Below are positions 22,601-33,761 of a stretch of DNA of 64,000 nt, piece after piece (position 1 is the first letter of the stretch; each line of letters begins with the position of its first letter). Origin of the DNA: Bryum argenteum. Taxonomy: Eukaryota; Streptophyta; Bryopsida; Bryales; Bryaceae. The position numbers and the translations under genes were made by a program. The stretch is taken from positions 25,126,097-25,190,096 of the forward strand of contig CM073324.1 of assembly GCA_037043015.1 (NCBI GenBank), in the 5' to 3' direction. The notes beneath the pieces were generated by a model. The model did no database searches, was not told the DNA's origin, and saw only the letters and a program-made list of their open reading frames with translations.

Positions 22601-24257
22601 AAGAACGCTGCTAGGGACGATCCAGTAGAGCACTAGGAGAGTTTCGTGACTTATTTGCAACCAAAAATCTTTTTGCCGATTCTCCTTATCGCTTGTCTTT
22701 GTTGTACCGAATCGCCGCTGCTTTAGTACCGAATCGCTCTTTGCTATTGTACCGGATCGCGCTCTTTGTTGCTATCGAATCGATGCTTGCTACTTTACGA
22801 TCTTGTTGCTATTCCTCATTGCTATCACCGTATTGTTGCTCTTTTTGTTGCGGCGTGCATTTTGGGTTCTTGTTCGCTCTTGTGCAGTGCACGCTACTAT
22901 TCAAGTTGTCCACTCTGTCTTTCGATATGTTAAAATCTTCGTCTTCCTCCCTTCATCCTCTTTGTGGTCTTTGTTGCCATGCCATGCGGCCACCACCAAA
23001 GCCACCAAAATCCTAATCTTAAAACCTTAAACCCTAAAAAATTTAAAAATCTTTTAAAAATAAAAATAATAAAAAATTAGCAGAGATTGCAAGGGGTGTG
23101 CGCAAGACACCCTTGAAACAATCAACCAAGTGAACTCCAATAAACATCCCATTTACTATATTAAAGCCATTTCAAACGTCGATCTGCGCCTATGAGGGAT
23201 ACCCGCCCATATTGATACCCGTCATACATTATAGTTACTTGCTTAAAACAAGAAAAATGAAAACATTTAGCAACACATGATAGTAAAAATATTAATGTAG
23301 ATATTGTAGAACTAACATCTTTCACATACAGTCGTTTGAGACTAAAAAATATTACCTTCTTTTACGATTCCAAATTTCTAAAATTGTCTTCACTCAGAAC
23401 AGAGCATTTAACCCCATCAAACGTGTTCACACATTTTGGTCAAGGGAAAGAAAAAAAATACTATTTTCTACATAAAACCTATAGATCTTCATTTAAATTT
23501 TTTTTTTTCTAGCGAAAATTTTATGTGATAAATAAATTCTTATCAATCATTTTGGATTTTCATTCTAAAGCATGTTGAGTTCACAAAAGATTAAAATGTG
23601 GCATAAAATTTTGTCAAATAATTTCAATCTCGATCCTTTGTATATTTGTTTTGAATATGCTACACACCTTTTCCATGTCTAGAAATTGGTTTTAAGGTAA
23701 CCAACATGATCATGCCAATCATGATTTTAAAGAAGTTAGACCTTGTATAGTGAATTTTTTTTAAGCCAAGTGAAATTAAAGTGTGCTTTGACCACTAAAT
23801 ACAATTAAGCAAATGAATTATTCTTATGATTTCAAATGCTATAATATTTTAATCCTTCCGATGCATAGTAGCCTAAAAAATTTGGTGGCTTTATATCAAT
23901 GTTTATTTTAAGATTCTAGGATTAGAAGTCTTAAATTTCACTCTAAAACTAGATTTTGAAGCCACTTTTTGATAGTGACATGATTTGAAGTGTTTCTTGA
24001 AGAATAATGGCCTAGGCTTTTCGGGGCTAAAGAGTCGTCAATCATAAAACAACTTCCACATGGAGTCATATTAGAATCAAAACAAACAAAATGGCCTATG
24101 TTTGTCTATATTCACATGAACCATGTGGTCGGATGGTGAATTTTGGTATAAGTTATCAATATTTTATTGAATAGAAATCAAAACAATTGTCAAATAGACT
24201 CTAAATTACACCATATTAACCATTATGATATTGTGTTCCAATGATGATCAGGTTGCC
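22601..24257. other. Non-coding interior of the large transposon
   Basis: Pyrimidine-rich start, then AT-rich DNA. ORFs around 22,693-23,030 are cysteine/serine-rich translations of the pyrimidine tract and are not taken as genes. Confidence 0.4.
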
Positions 24258-27200
24258 ATGCCTCGCAACGTCGGAACCAACTGCAAAATCGACAAGACAT
24301 GGGAGAAGCGGATGGTGGATTGTAGAAGAGGACCCTCAAAGCCTTATTTGTGGATGACGCACCAACCTTTTAAAATAAGGGACCGTCGTCGTCGTTAAGC
24401 AAGCGTTTTGGCGAGATTCAAGCAATTACTACCCGCCCATCGTCCGACATGATATATGTGATGTGTGTCACGATCTTTGATGAAGCAATGCGGAAGACTT
24501 CTCTGTCGAGACGACTTCTTCTTGCATCCATTCCGAATCTTTGCTTGCAAGTTAAGGGTCCGTGAAATTCTCAATACCTTGCAGAAATTTTGGTGAATAT
24601 CGCTCTCTGCAGATGCGTCTGGCGAGGCGGGAGCATATGTCACATTGTCTAGGGTTATCGCGGGAGGATGTGGCGCGCAATGGTTCTTATGGATGCCCCA
24701 TATTAAGTCTGAAGCATTACTAGAGGCGGATCCAACACATGCAACATCACAAGGTCCACCAGCTGAACCAGAAGAGACGGATCCAATTCACCGTAGTTAT
24801 GTTATTGGAAGTGAGTTGGATTACCAGCCACTTCAGCAGATTGCACAATCTGCCCGTCCAACAGATCGCGACTCTTGAGCCGCTTTGTAGGAAGTGTTCT
24901 CTATGTGGAAGAGGACGTCCTTCAAAGCGGCCACGACGTGAGAGAGGCGACATAGCATCTGGTTCAGGTGGACGATCGTCGAATGTGGCTACAAGTGGTG
25001 CGAGGTCAACTGGACGAGGATCGAGGGCACGTGGTAGGGGTAGTGGGTCTACAACCATGAGGTTTCCAACAAAGATGGAGCATCTCGCATGTACCGAGTT
25101 CTTCACTGAATGTATCGGCGGTGGAAGACGAGTTTCAAGAAATATCGGACCAGGGACGAAGAGGATTGATCGGAACCGGGATGGCGTTGGAGGCCTCAAC
25201 GTCAAGTAAGTTCCTAGCACCGATACCTGCCGGCGAAATTGCGAAAGGATCACTATGGGGGACATTGTATTCGAGGTGAAGATCGACAAGATTATCCAAG
25301 TGGAGAGTCCTTTGACAAACCATCGGGTCTCTCTACAAAGAGAGTTAGAGAGGTTTATGACTTTATGAGACATCCGGAGAACAAGACTTGTGTGAGCAAG
25401 TTGGTTCTTCGTCCGATCAAGTACATTGTGGATGTCACTCTCGACGATGGTGTGGTTCGGCGAGAAGAGGTGTCATTCCCCTCGAAAGAAAGCGCAACGA
25501 GAGTTCCAACGCATATTTGATACACACGGATTAGCGTCTATTCACGGTACAACACACTCTCGATTGTGTTGGCTTGAAGAGAGATCATTTGGGAGCCAGG
25601 TGGATGGACAACACATAGTTGCGGCCTGCAATTTTGCGAAGGAAGAGGTTGCCCAATACAAACTCTCACATCTTGAGTTTGTTAACATCTTTGAAATGCG
25701 GGAGGCAACATTTGTCGTATATCGATGATCCCGCATTGTACCTAGCAAAGTCCGCGCGGTCAACAAGAAGGAATGGAATAGGATAAAATATTCCACCATG
25801 GATGAGGACTTGAGAAAGCTACGCGAGATTTGGGAGTTGTATGGGAAGCCTGATAGCTTGGTTCGTGCGCAGACGATGAACGCAGGCTAAAGCTCACAGT
25901 GTGTCGCGGCTAATGCGGTCAGGAAGAACCTTGTTGAGGGCAACAAAGGTATAACAATCAAGAGGTTGGCAAAAGCGGATGCGTGACTTGACCATTCATG
26001 CGTGGAATCCTCGGCGCGAGTGTTCTGAAGCTATCCTTCAAGTGTGCAAGGACTACGAAGATGGCTATCTCTTTTATAGCAAGGAAGAGGAGAAGAAGTG
26101 GAAGGCGTTTGCGGACAAGAACAACCTAGATCCTCTCTGTGGATGTACGGGAGCATCGGAGCGAATGACCATGAATTGGTTGAGGCCGCTCAATGTGGTT
26201 CCACACCGCTTATCTACGGCTAGTCAAGTCTTGTGCGGCTAAGCCGGTGGGGAGGACAACCGCAGACACCTCGACAATCATATTACTTTCACGCCATCAA
26301 GGATGCGTCTAGGGGATCCCCGTACTATTGCGGTGCAGTTTGACCGGATCACGAGACAAGAAGCGGTCGCTAATATCACTCGTTGGTTAATGGTGTCCAA
26401 CAAAGAGTCTCACCTAATTCCATGGAAGAGTTCTTCCACATATCTCATGCGGAATTATTTTCCCGGGGCAAGGAGCAAATTGATGCATTTGGCAAGGACT
26501 TGGCCAAAGACACAAAAGCCGCATGGGCTAAACCTACACAAGAGAAGGTGTCCAAGTTGGCGGATATAAGTGAACTTATTCCCACCTCCATCAAGGTTCA
26601 CTATCGCGACATTGCAACAAGAACACATGGAGAGAAGTGAAGCATCGGCAGATGAAGGTGGTGCCACTCCGTCACATGGAAGTGGGTGTTCTGAGTTCGA
26701 AGGCCAACTCGGAGGCCGACACCGGATCATCTTATGGTTCGAGCTTGGGAAGGATTATTTCATCCTGATGTCCGTGATTGACACAATCGTACTTGTGGGT
26801 TGTTGATTGTCGGCGTGGTGGGGAAAGCGTGGAGACGGTCGCTTGGGAAGAAGAAGCGATTCACCAAAGTTATTGCACAATTGTCGGCATGGATGACGGG
26901 CGTTGAACGATGGAACAGTATTCTCTCATTACCACCAACCGTGTTCTTAATGCCGAGTTGTTCGCGAAGCTCAAACTTCCCGGTGGGTGGCACTCAACGA
27001 CATGGATGTTGGGCGTTTGGCGCAAACTCGGTTGATCGGTATGCCCTCAACTTTACTGCAGGGTGGTCGATTCTGACAAGCGGTGGAACCATTTGGAGGT
27101 GTTGTTGTTCATATGCAACACACCGTTGATACTTCCCCAACCGAATTATGTTTAAGGGACCGTCCCACTACCACTTGTATTTCACGATCAATGGAGTGAG

Positions 27201-27486
27201 ACACATCAACCGTCGGAGGGTGATAGACTCGGCGATCGCCATCCGAGCTCTCTAGATCAAAGGTGGATGCGTATTTGCCAATTGGTTGGGGTTTGGCTGC
27301 GTATAACATTACAACGGCCATTCCGACAATCCTTCATGGAGGTTTCCATGGATCGGAGATCATTGTCATTGACGATAGCCTGGAAAGGCTAAACTTCTTG
27401 TATACAAAGTTGTTTGACAACTTCCAAGGACAATTTCAGATCCCTGAGATGACAGGTGCAACAAGGAGCACCAAAGTTGGCATTTC
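24258..27486 (+). pseudogene. Decayed transposon-encoded gene, function not recognised
   Basis: Successive + strand segments in changing frames look coding. A short start at 24,258 is followed by a proline- and glutamate-rich stretch (24,645-24,875). Next comes a basic glycine/arginine-rich segment around 24,862-25,206 that continues into APIPAGEIAKGSLWGTLYS. Another segment is near 25,739 (KVRAVNKKEWNRI). A WKAFADKN-containing block lies at 25,979-26,239, an AELFSRGKEQIDAFGKDLAK block at 26,383-26,637, and a last segment at 26,800-27,126. Stops and frame changes separate them. Overall order (low-complexity basic N-terminus, then an acidic/charged region) resembles a transposon accessory or transposase gene. 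No catalytic motif was identified. Confidence 0.5.
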
Positions 27487-27501
27487 CGGGGTGAAGATCC
27501 G

Positions 27502-28050
27502 ATGAACATAGGTTCAGAGGAAGGCGGTAGTGACGAGGACGAGCTTGGAGATGAAGCGGATACTTCTATTCCAGCACCATACACATTGGCAAATGTACGA
27601 CAGCCGCGTGAGTATGACACAGATGTACCCTCGCCTGATCATAACTCATGTGACGACGGGCTTCATTCGTCTGTGGAACCTAATGGCTTTGAGGAAGGAT
27701 CAGAGATACCAGAGGTGGTTCTAGATACTCCAATTCAAACGAGACCAATGGTGCCATCCATTCCACAATCTACGGAATCAGCGGACACCATAGCTTTCAA
27801 CGAGGCCTTTGCACCAATGATGACATTTAGAGACGGCTTCTACTATAACACCGATGGCATAAGGTACACTCGCCACGGTGAGCCGGGCAGTTACACGTAC
27901 GAGGAGTCTGCGTCCATCAGTCTTCAAGATTCTATTGATCCCCCAGTGTCGCTGGCGGCAGTGGATCGTATGGTACATGAGGCCTATGAAGAAAGCGTCA
28001 CCGTAGGACAATGGAGGAGGATGATTAGAGCATCAGAGATTTATAAGTAG
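27502..28050 (+). CDS. Acidic hypothetical protein at the 3' end of the transposon gene
   Basis: An uninterrupted 182-codon ORF. The N-terminus is strongly acidic (EEGGSDEDELGDEAD), the middle is rich in proline, serine and glutamate, and a more ordered part follows (FRDGFYYNTDGIRYTRHGEPGSY, residues about 110-132) with a helix-prone C-terminus. No family recognised. It has no clear own promoter. It follows directly from the decayed segments upstream, so it may be the last exon of that gene and not an independent protein. Its openness contrasts with the broken DNA before it. Confidence 0.45.
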   Translation: MNIGSEEGGSDEDELGDEADTSIPAPYTLANVRQPREYDTDVPSPDHNSCDDGLHSSVEPNGFEEGSEIPEVVLDTPIQTRPMVPSIPQSTESADTIAFNEAFAPMMTFRDGFYYNTDGIRYTRHGEPGSYTYEESASISLQDSIDPPVSLAAVDRMVHEAYEESVTVGQWRRMIRASEIYK

Positions 28051-29422
28051 CAAGTCAATATGATGTTTAGGTGGCATGTTAGGTTTGATTGATATGTTTG
28101 AGTAAAGTATGAGATGTTTGGTTATAGTATTATGCATGTTATATTATAGTATTTACTATCGATTCTAAAAGTACGTTTATGAATTTTATGTATGGATTTT
28201 CATATAATATAGAGCGAGATGCTACATATTTTCTCGTTGAATAGCACATGTTGGCCTTTTATCTCTTATAAAGTATGTCTATTGTATAAATGCCAAAAAT
28301 AGTATATAAATGTCATATAGCAATGTACAACGTAGAAGTTCATAATCAAAATTGCATTGAATCTAAAAAGAAACACTATAGGAAGTTCAAGGACAAAATT
28401 GAATCTTTGAAATTCTTTAAATTTCAATTTTTGCACTCCAAGACGTGACGTTGTCCTTCATATTGATCCATTGGGATTTGTATTCCAAAAATTTATATGG
28501 TACACAAAATAATAAAATAGATGTTGGCAATATTTGAATATAATAATTTGGTAGTATTTACAAAGCAATAAAACATGATTTAGCAACAAATTTGTTATTA
28601 AAAAAATACTATTTCTCGTTAGTTTAAGTTTAGTGCCTCCACATTTAAATTATTTTTTTTGTGTGGAATTTTTGTTGTTTTTTTTCATTTTGGAGGAAAA
28701 TGTTGTTGTTTTGACATGCCATTGAGTGCACTTGGCAAAGTGCATAATTGCTTAATTGCGTGTTTATACTAGTTAGTTTAATCTAAGCATTAAGGTTTTT
28801 ATATTGTCTTTGGGGAGAAAGTTCACAAGAGTTGAAAAACTCACATTTCTTACCACATTTATTTTTCCTTCAAACCCCCCCCTAGCCTTTAGGGGTTAAA
28901 TAAACAACCACCCATTTGGATTCAAATAAAATTTGCTTAGATACTTAAATTCGTAAATAGTTAGCAAATATAATATTTTTCATTATCATAAGTCAATGTG
29001 AATATATTGCAAATTCTATCAAAGCATGACATTTTTTATTTATTTTTTTAAATTTTTTTATTATTTTTTTGTTTTTTTTGTTTTTTTTTTTTTTTTTTAA
29101 AATTCAAGTTGGGCAGGCGACCACTCAGACCGCGTCCGACCGGTCGGTCGGCCGTCATCGATTTGACAGTTGTGGGCCTTCGAATAAAATCTAATGGTCA
29201 CCACGACCTTCGGTCGGCTCGACCAGGGGCCGGTTGGAGCGAATTTTCTCGATCGTTCTAAAGAAGATTAAATTTGAACAGCTTAGATGCGAGCTCCGAA
29301 AAGATTTAACGGTTGTAAATTTACCATTGTATAGTAATTCCAATTCACCCCGGACGAACGTCCGGACGGTCATGGACGGACGTCCGAATGTCCGTCCAAA
29401 ATAACTCAAAAGACGTCCATTT
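28051..29422. other. AT-rich right interior and GC-rich subterminal region of the large transposon
   Basis: It contains an isolated CTAGCCTTTAGGGGTTAA end of the TTAA family at about 28,883-28,900 and a T-rich run at 29,030-29,100. From 29,110 it becomes GC-rich with many GTCCG/CGGAC words, matching the left subterminal region. No gene. Confidence 0.5.
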
Positions 29423-29433
29423 TGACATCCCTG

Positions 29434-29441
29434 AGAACAAC
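29434..29441. repeat. Right 8-bp target site duplication AGAACAAC
   Basis: Identical to 14,125-14,132. Confidence 0.85.
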
Positions 29442-29945
29442 ACATGTATAATCAATTAAAGAAAGGCAGGTGATAAACGGGTGATTGCATTTGACGAGCT
29501 TGCTGATGCACTTATGCAAGTCCCATCGATATCTTCCCTTCATCCTCATGCTTGACAGAGTTGGAGCAGAGCATGAACATGATCCTTGATCTGGATATAC
29601 TTCATAAGTAAGTTGCATTCTGAATTAGTGCAATCAGGCAATTGGACCTACTGCATGCAGCAGTGAAAAAAATCATGTACAACAGAACATGAAAACACGT
29701 ATCTGAGCATAATTAAGTATCAAGGGCTGATTACAGTTCTTTCGGTTATTCTCAGTTTCTAACCGAAGATAACAGAAAATCTCTTACGGATTCTGCCTAA
29801 TGGCTGGATTAGACATTTACAGACAGATCTCTTCGACCATTATCGCTCGAGATAGCGAAGATGACAGATGCTGATAATTATGTAAAGAATATGCACACTA
29901 CATGATCCATGAAGCACACATGAAGGTTAACAAGAGGGGACACGT
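29442..29945. other. Intergenic DNA right of the transposon
   Basis: No gene accepted. A minus-strand open stretch (29,618-29,442, with DLHKCISKLVKCNHPF) has a protein-like look but no motif, and the transposon insertion cuts it. Confidence 0.3.
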
Positions 29946-30025
29946 AGTATCGGCGACCTCACCTCGGCAAATGTACCCGCTTGCTACATTCTGCACGAAA
30001 TAATACATGGAAGGTCGCCGATACT
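29946..30025. repeat. 14-bp inverted repeat in the subtilase 3' region
   Basis: AGTATCGGCGACCT at 29,946-29,959 and its exact complement at 30,012-30,025 are separated by 52 bp. They start 49 bp after the subtilase stop codon, so the mRNA 3' UTR could form a stem-loop. Confidence 0.6.
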
Positions 30026-30073
30026 AGTACATCTTAGCCGAACAAGAGATCGCCAGTCTTCTTGATCGATTTA

Positions 30074-32494
30074 TCAAATACCGACGATGATGGCCACTGG
30101 GCTTTGCACAATGTGCTCTCCATCTGACCACGAAATGGTTGCATAGTACTCGGACCATAGTGTCTCTGTATCACTGAACACAGCACCCGCACGCGGGCTC
30201 ACACGCAGAATGAACTTCTGAGTCGATCCTTCACCAGCGAAGGTCAGAGTCGCAGGCTCAACAACCACGTCGAACTTCGCCCCCTGCTCCATGTGCACAG
30301 ACGCCGTGTACGTCGATCCACCCTTCGCCACGTTCGTCAAAGTTCGATTGAATGATATGTTTGTTGCATTCGCACCCACTGGTAGCACAGGGAAGACCGC
30401 CACGTACGATGGGAGGTTGGTGTCTTCGATCCGCGCCGGTGGATTCGACGGGCACTCGAACCCTGCATCCATGTCGAACATCCGGATCTTTTGGTAGTTG
30501 TACCCCAAGCCGCACAGAAACAGCAAGTGGTCTGTCGAGACCATATCGTACACCAGTCCTGGGTTCATTGCCTTCTCGGGGTGTACGAACCCCGCACCAA
30601 ACGCCCACGGTGTCGCCGCCATGCCCGTCTCTAAGGCCGTGATGGTTTTGTTCCGGTTGTCAACTGTCGTGGCCGTCGTCATCATGGCCGACTTGATGGC
30701 AGCAGGGCTCCAATTGGGATGCACTGATCGCAACAGAGCCGCAATGCCGCTGATGTGGGGGCACGACATCGACGTCCCCGACATATATCGGAACTGCTGA
30801 TTGATCACACCAGCTGCCAGAATGTCTTGTCCTGGCGCCGCGATGTCAGGCTTCAACCACTGCGTCTCACGATGTGCTGGAATGTTGATTGGCCCTCGAG
30901 AGGAAAAGGCTGACACTTGAGGTGCCGGCGTCACGTCGTAGACTGTTGTGGCGTCATGGATACTGGCGACAGGCGGAGTTTCTGTCACCCCTCGTATGTA
31001 TGCCATCAATCTCTCACGCGCCTGGTTGCCGACATTTACCATTGGAACTCCTCCACCAAGTTCGCCCGCAAAGATATGAAGTGCGTCCCTCAGTTCAGCA
31101 GTGTTACCAAAAATAACACCAACCGTGCCTGCTGGAACTGGATTGGGAAATTTGTGTTTCGGCGCATCAAAGTCGCACAGCAGTATTTTCCCCGAGACAA
31201 GTGATTCATTCAGAGCTCCTGGTTGACAGAAGCTAGCATTCTCGACAAGGTTGCGACTGATGGAAGCGTCGCCACCATAGATCATAGGAAATGCCTTCCC
31301 CCTCAGCGCCTTTCCATCGTACACCGAACGCCCAGTCACGATTGTCCCGTCACCTAGCACCACCTTCGACAGAATGTCACGATCCATCGTGGTGGCCGCC
31401 ACGGTTGTCATCCAGGGCGACACGTTGGCAATGGTAAAAGAGTCCATGAGCGTTGCAGAGGGACCGTCGTTTCCACCAGAGACCGAAACAAAGACACCTT
31501 TTTTGGCGGCATTGAAAGCAGCAATAGCTGTGCTGTCTTCCCAAAGCTCTGTGATGCCCTCCTTGTTCACTTCGGGACCAAGGGAAACGGAGAGAATATC
31601 CACGCCATCCTCCACAGCTCGGTCGAATGCTTGGATGATGTCCGAATCGGCGCCAGCACCAGACGTATGCTCGTTTGTCCACAACACCTTGTACACTGCA
31701 ATCCGTGCTCGAGGCGCCATGCCCCTCGCCGTGCCTTTGGCTTGTCCCAAGGCACTGGCTCGATACGCCCATCGTCCGGCAGCTGTAGAGGCGCAATGTG
31801 TACCGTGGCCATCGATGTCGCGGGGAGAGCGGAGATCCGTCACGGAGTCGTTGATGGGGCCATAATCCGCCTCGAATCCCTTCAGTATGTAGCGCGCACC
31901 AATGATTTTATTGTTGCAGTGTGCAGCTGTGAAAAGGGTTCCATTTTCACACTCGCCTTTCCAGCCTTTCCAGGCGGGAACGGGTCCCAACAGGCGGTCG
32001 CTGAAGCTCAATCGCTCGGGCCAGATCCCGGTATCCACGACGCCGATGATGACGTTTTCGCCGTACTTGCTCTCACGCCACAACTCGGAATCCTCGTCGG
32101 AGAGACCCAGAAACTCCGGGGTGTGCGTGGTGTGGGCCTGGCGGAGTCTGTCGGGGTAGACTGCAATGACGCAGGGCAGGTTCCCCATGAACTCGGCTTG
32201 CTGGGGCGTGAGCCTGGCCGAGAATCCGTTGAGGACGTGGTGGTAGACGTGGTGGAACGTGTCCATGCCGTCGTCGGGGTGGTCGTCGGCCAGAAGCTGC
32301 CTGGCGCCGGCCATGAGCTCTGTGTACCAGGCATGCTTGGCCATGGCATCGAGATGCGTGTTGTTTTTGATAGTGTGGATGATGTACGTCTTGCTGCCGA
32401 CGGGTGCACCAACGCTCACATGCAGCAACGATGATGAGGAGAGGAAGATAAGGACACATTGAAAGAACCAGCGAATCTCCATTGCAGCGATCAC
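30074..32494 (-). CDS. Secreted plant subtilisin-like serine protease (subtilase, S8 family)
   Basis: The product is 806 residues in one exon. A signal peptide covers about 1-30. The I9 inhibitory prodomain covers about 35-122 (KTYIIH...HHVLNGFSARL). The S8 domain carries Asp154 in VVDTG, His230 in DGHGTH, oxyanion Asn342 in SGGND and Ser575 in GTSMSCPH, so the full catalytic set is present. A PA-type insertion lies around 400-515, and a C-terminal fibronectin-III-like domain around 690-806. Plant subtilases are pre-pro-proteins that mature by prodomain removal and act in the apoplast or cell wall on peptides and structural proteins; the substrate here is unknown. Length is normal. A TATAAAT box on the minus strand at 32,686-32,692 implies a 5' UTR of about 160 nt. 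An in-frame ATG five codons in (MEIRW) is an alternative start. Confidence 0.96.
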   Translation of the reverse strand: MIAAMEIRWFFQCVLIFLSSSSLLHVSVGAPVGSKTYIIHTIKNNTHLDAMAKHAWYTELMAGARQLLADDHPDDGMDTFHHVYHHVLNGFSARLTPQQAEFMGNLPCVIAVYPDRLRQAHTTHTPEFLGLSDEDSELWRESKYGENVIIGVVDTGIWPERLSFSDRLLGPVPAWKGWKGECENGTLFTAAHCNNKIIGARYILKGFEADYGPINDSVTDLRSPRDIDGHGTHCASTAAGRWAYRASALGQAKGTARGMAPRARIAVYKVLWTNEHTSGAGADSDIIQAFDRAVEDGVDILSVSLGPEVNKEGITELWEDSTAIAAFNAAKKGVFVSVSGGNDGPSATLMDSFTIANVSPWMTTVAATTMDRDILSKVVLGDGTIVTGRSVYDGKALRGKAFPMIYGGDASISRNLVENASFCQPGALNESLVSGKILLCDFDAPKHKFPNPVPAGTVGVIFGNTAELRDALHIFAGELGGGVPMVNVGNQARERLMAYIRGVTETPPVASIHDATTVYDVTPAPQVSAFSSRGPINIPAHRETQWLKPDIAAPGQDILAAGVINQQFRYMSGTSMSCPHISGIAALLRSVHPNWSPAAIKSAMMTTATTVDNRNKTITALETGMAATPWAFGAGFVHPEKAMNPGLVYDMVSTDHLLFLCGLGYNYQKIRMFDMDAGFECPSNPPARIEDTNLPSYVAVFPVLPVGANATNISFNRTLTNVAKGGSTYTASVHMEQGAKFDVVVEPATLTFAGEGSTQKFILRVSPRAGAVFSDTETLWSEYYATISWSDGEHIVQSPVAIIVGI

Positions 32495-32685
32495 CTGATC
32501 ACTGAATGCTTGCCACGATGCAGGCGAGTTTGATCACATGTACGTGCTAGAGGAGAGATACAAATTCAAACTTGAAGCCTAATTACTGATGGACCATGTA
32601 TGCAATGAAGTCAGTAGCTGAAGAGCGAATCTGGTGAGGACTGACGAAGTGACGATGAGATATATGATGTTCCGAGGACCTTTCA

Positions 32686-32692
32686 TTTATAC
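32686..32692 (-). promoter_or_regulatory. TATA box of the subtilase gene
   Basis: TATAAAT on the minus strand, 192-198 bp before the start codon. Confidence 0.5.
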
Positions 32693-33761
32693 TAGCATCG
32701 CTAGAAAACATGGGGCACGTCGACTTTGACCACGAGGGCTCGCTTGACAGTCAAACCGTCTTCCCAATCGTCATTATTTATAACTCGTATTACATACAGT
32801 TAGCTACCCACCGGTGAAGAATTCTAAGAACCTAGATTAGTGAGAAACCTCTGAAGAAGTTATGAATTCATAACGGTGCTGAGATTGTTATGTACGACAG
32901 TCCATGGTAACCGAAGATTGAATCCATACCATCGGGAAAGGGTCTTGAAAGACGTTACGGTTGTGTGAACACTTGGAGATATTGATAAACTCAGGTATCG
33001 GTAGATCGGTCGGATGACGGTAGGAATCGAGGAATGCTGATTTAAAAGCACAAGAAAGTAGTGGGCATGTTGGAGTCTCATGTTGCGATCCTACGTACAG
33101 AAGCTGATCATTTTCTACATCAATGGTAGAGCAGACTTATACCCCGGCCACACTGGGCAATGTTGCTCCAGTCGGGCTGGCGGTTGGAAAGAATCTTTTT
33201 TCTTTGACTGCTGGATACTCGGCATTTTGCGTTCAGTCTGCCGTCCTGGATCGCCAGGCAATGCCAGAAGCCAACAGCAGCAAGCTGGGACGGACTGCAG
33301 ACTGGGACGGACTGCAGGCTAGGACGGACTGGTGAGGAGAATAATAATCAACTATCAAATAAAAATAGTCATTCATTTGCCTGGATAGTGTGCAGTAGGG
33401 TAGGAATGTACAGTACATAGGATCACCTATTTTTGTTCATTTAAGGTGGTATTTTTTTATGGAATTTAGTTGTTGATTGGTAATCTAAGAAATGGTGAAT
33501 TCAAGTGGAATTCTATTTTCCTCACTCTAGATGAATTAGTTAATATGAATTTTCAAAGTTTTGTAATTAAAGCATACATACCTATATTTATGCATAGATC
33601 CCTCCTAAAAGCATGCACAAGGACCATATACCTTTTGGTGCTCCGTGCCAATCAATGAGTGCCTTTTGTTAAATGTGACTTAGAAATAGAATTTGAAATG
33701 AACACTAATAGGTGAGAAACTGCTTGTGAATGCATGCAATGATGGGGAATAGTTTTCTTGA
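32693..33761. other. Intergenic DNA with a short tandem repeat
   Basis: A run of three imperfect 16-17-bp units (ctGGGACGGACTGCAG) lies at about 33,286-33,331. A 70-codon ORF over 33,123-33,335 includes it, but no family is recognised. Otherwise no features. Confidence 0.4.

Larger units (their letters stand above)
14133..29433. mobile_element. 15.3 kb hAT-like DNA transposon carrying DUF7869-type gene remains
   Basis: The ends are perfect 11-bp inverted repeats CAGGGATGTCA (14,133-14,143) and TGACATCCCTG (29,423-29,433), flanked by identical 8-bp duplications. An 8-bp duplication and termini starting CAGGG fit the hAT superfamily. Both subterminal regions are dense in CGTCCG/CGGACG words within otherwise AT-rich DNA. 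Inside, from left to right, are long homopolymers, a nested TTAA-flanked element, a decayed minus-strand DUF7869-type gene, a 170-bp palindrome, and a decayed + strand gene with an acidic ORF at its end. No hAT transposase or hATC domain was recognised. The element may therefore be non-autonomous, may have swallowed another element, or may use an unrecognised transposase. The intact target duplication suggests a single insertion event that has not been rearranged at its borders. Confidence 0.85.

Noticed and set aside
22191..23030. ORFs rich in Ser, Cys, Ala and Arg around the palindrome
   Set aside because: They follow the palindrome arms and pyrimidine repeats in several frames; no domain is seen.
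23020..23040. Telomere-like CTTAAACCCTAAA
   Set aside because: A single copy of the plant telomere word with no repeat array; chance is sufficient.
30291..32459. Several ORFs of 60-267 codons opposite or out of frame with the subtilase
   Set aside because: Shadow ORFs of a GC-rich coding region; the subtilase frame has complete domains and catalytic residues.
33123..33335. 70-codon ORF (contains GNVAPVGLAVGKNLFSL)
   Set aside because: Protein-like start but it runs into a tandem DNA repeat and lacks splice or family support.
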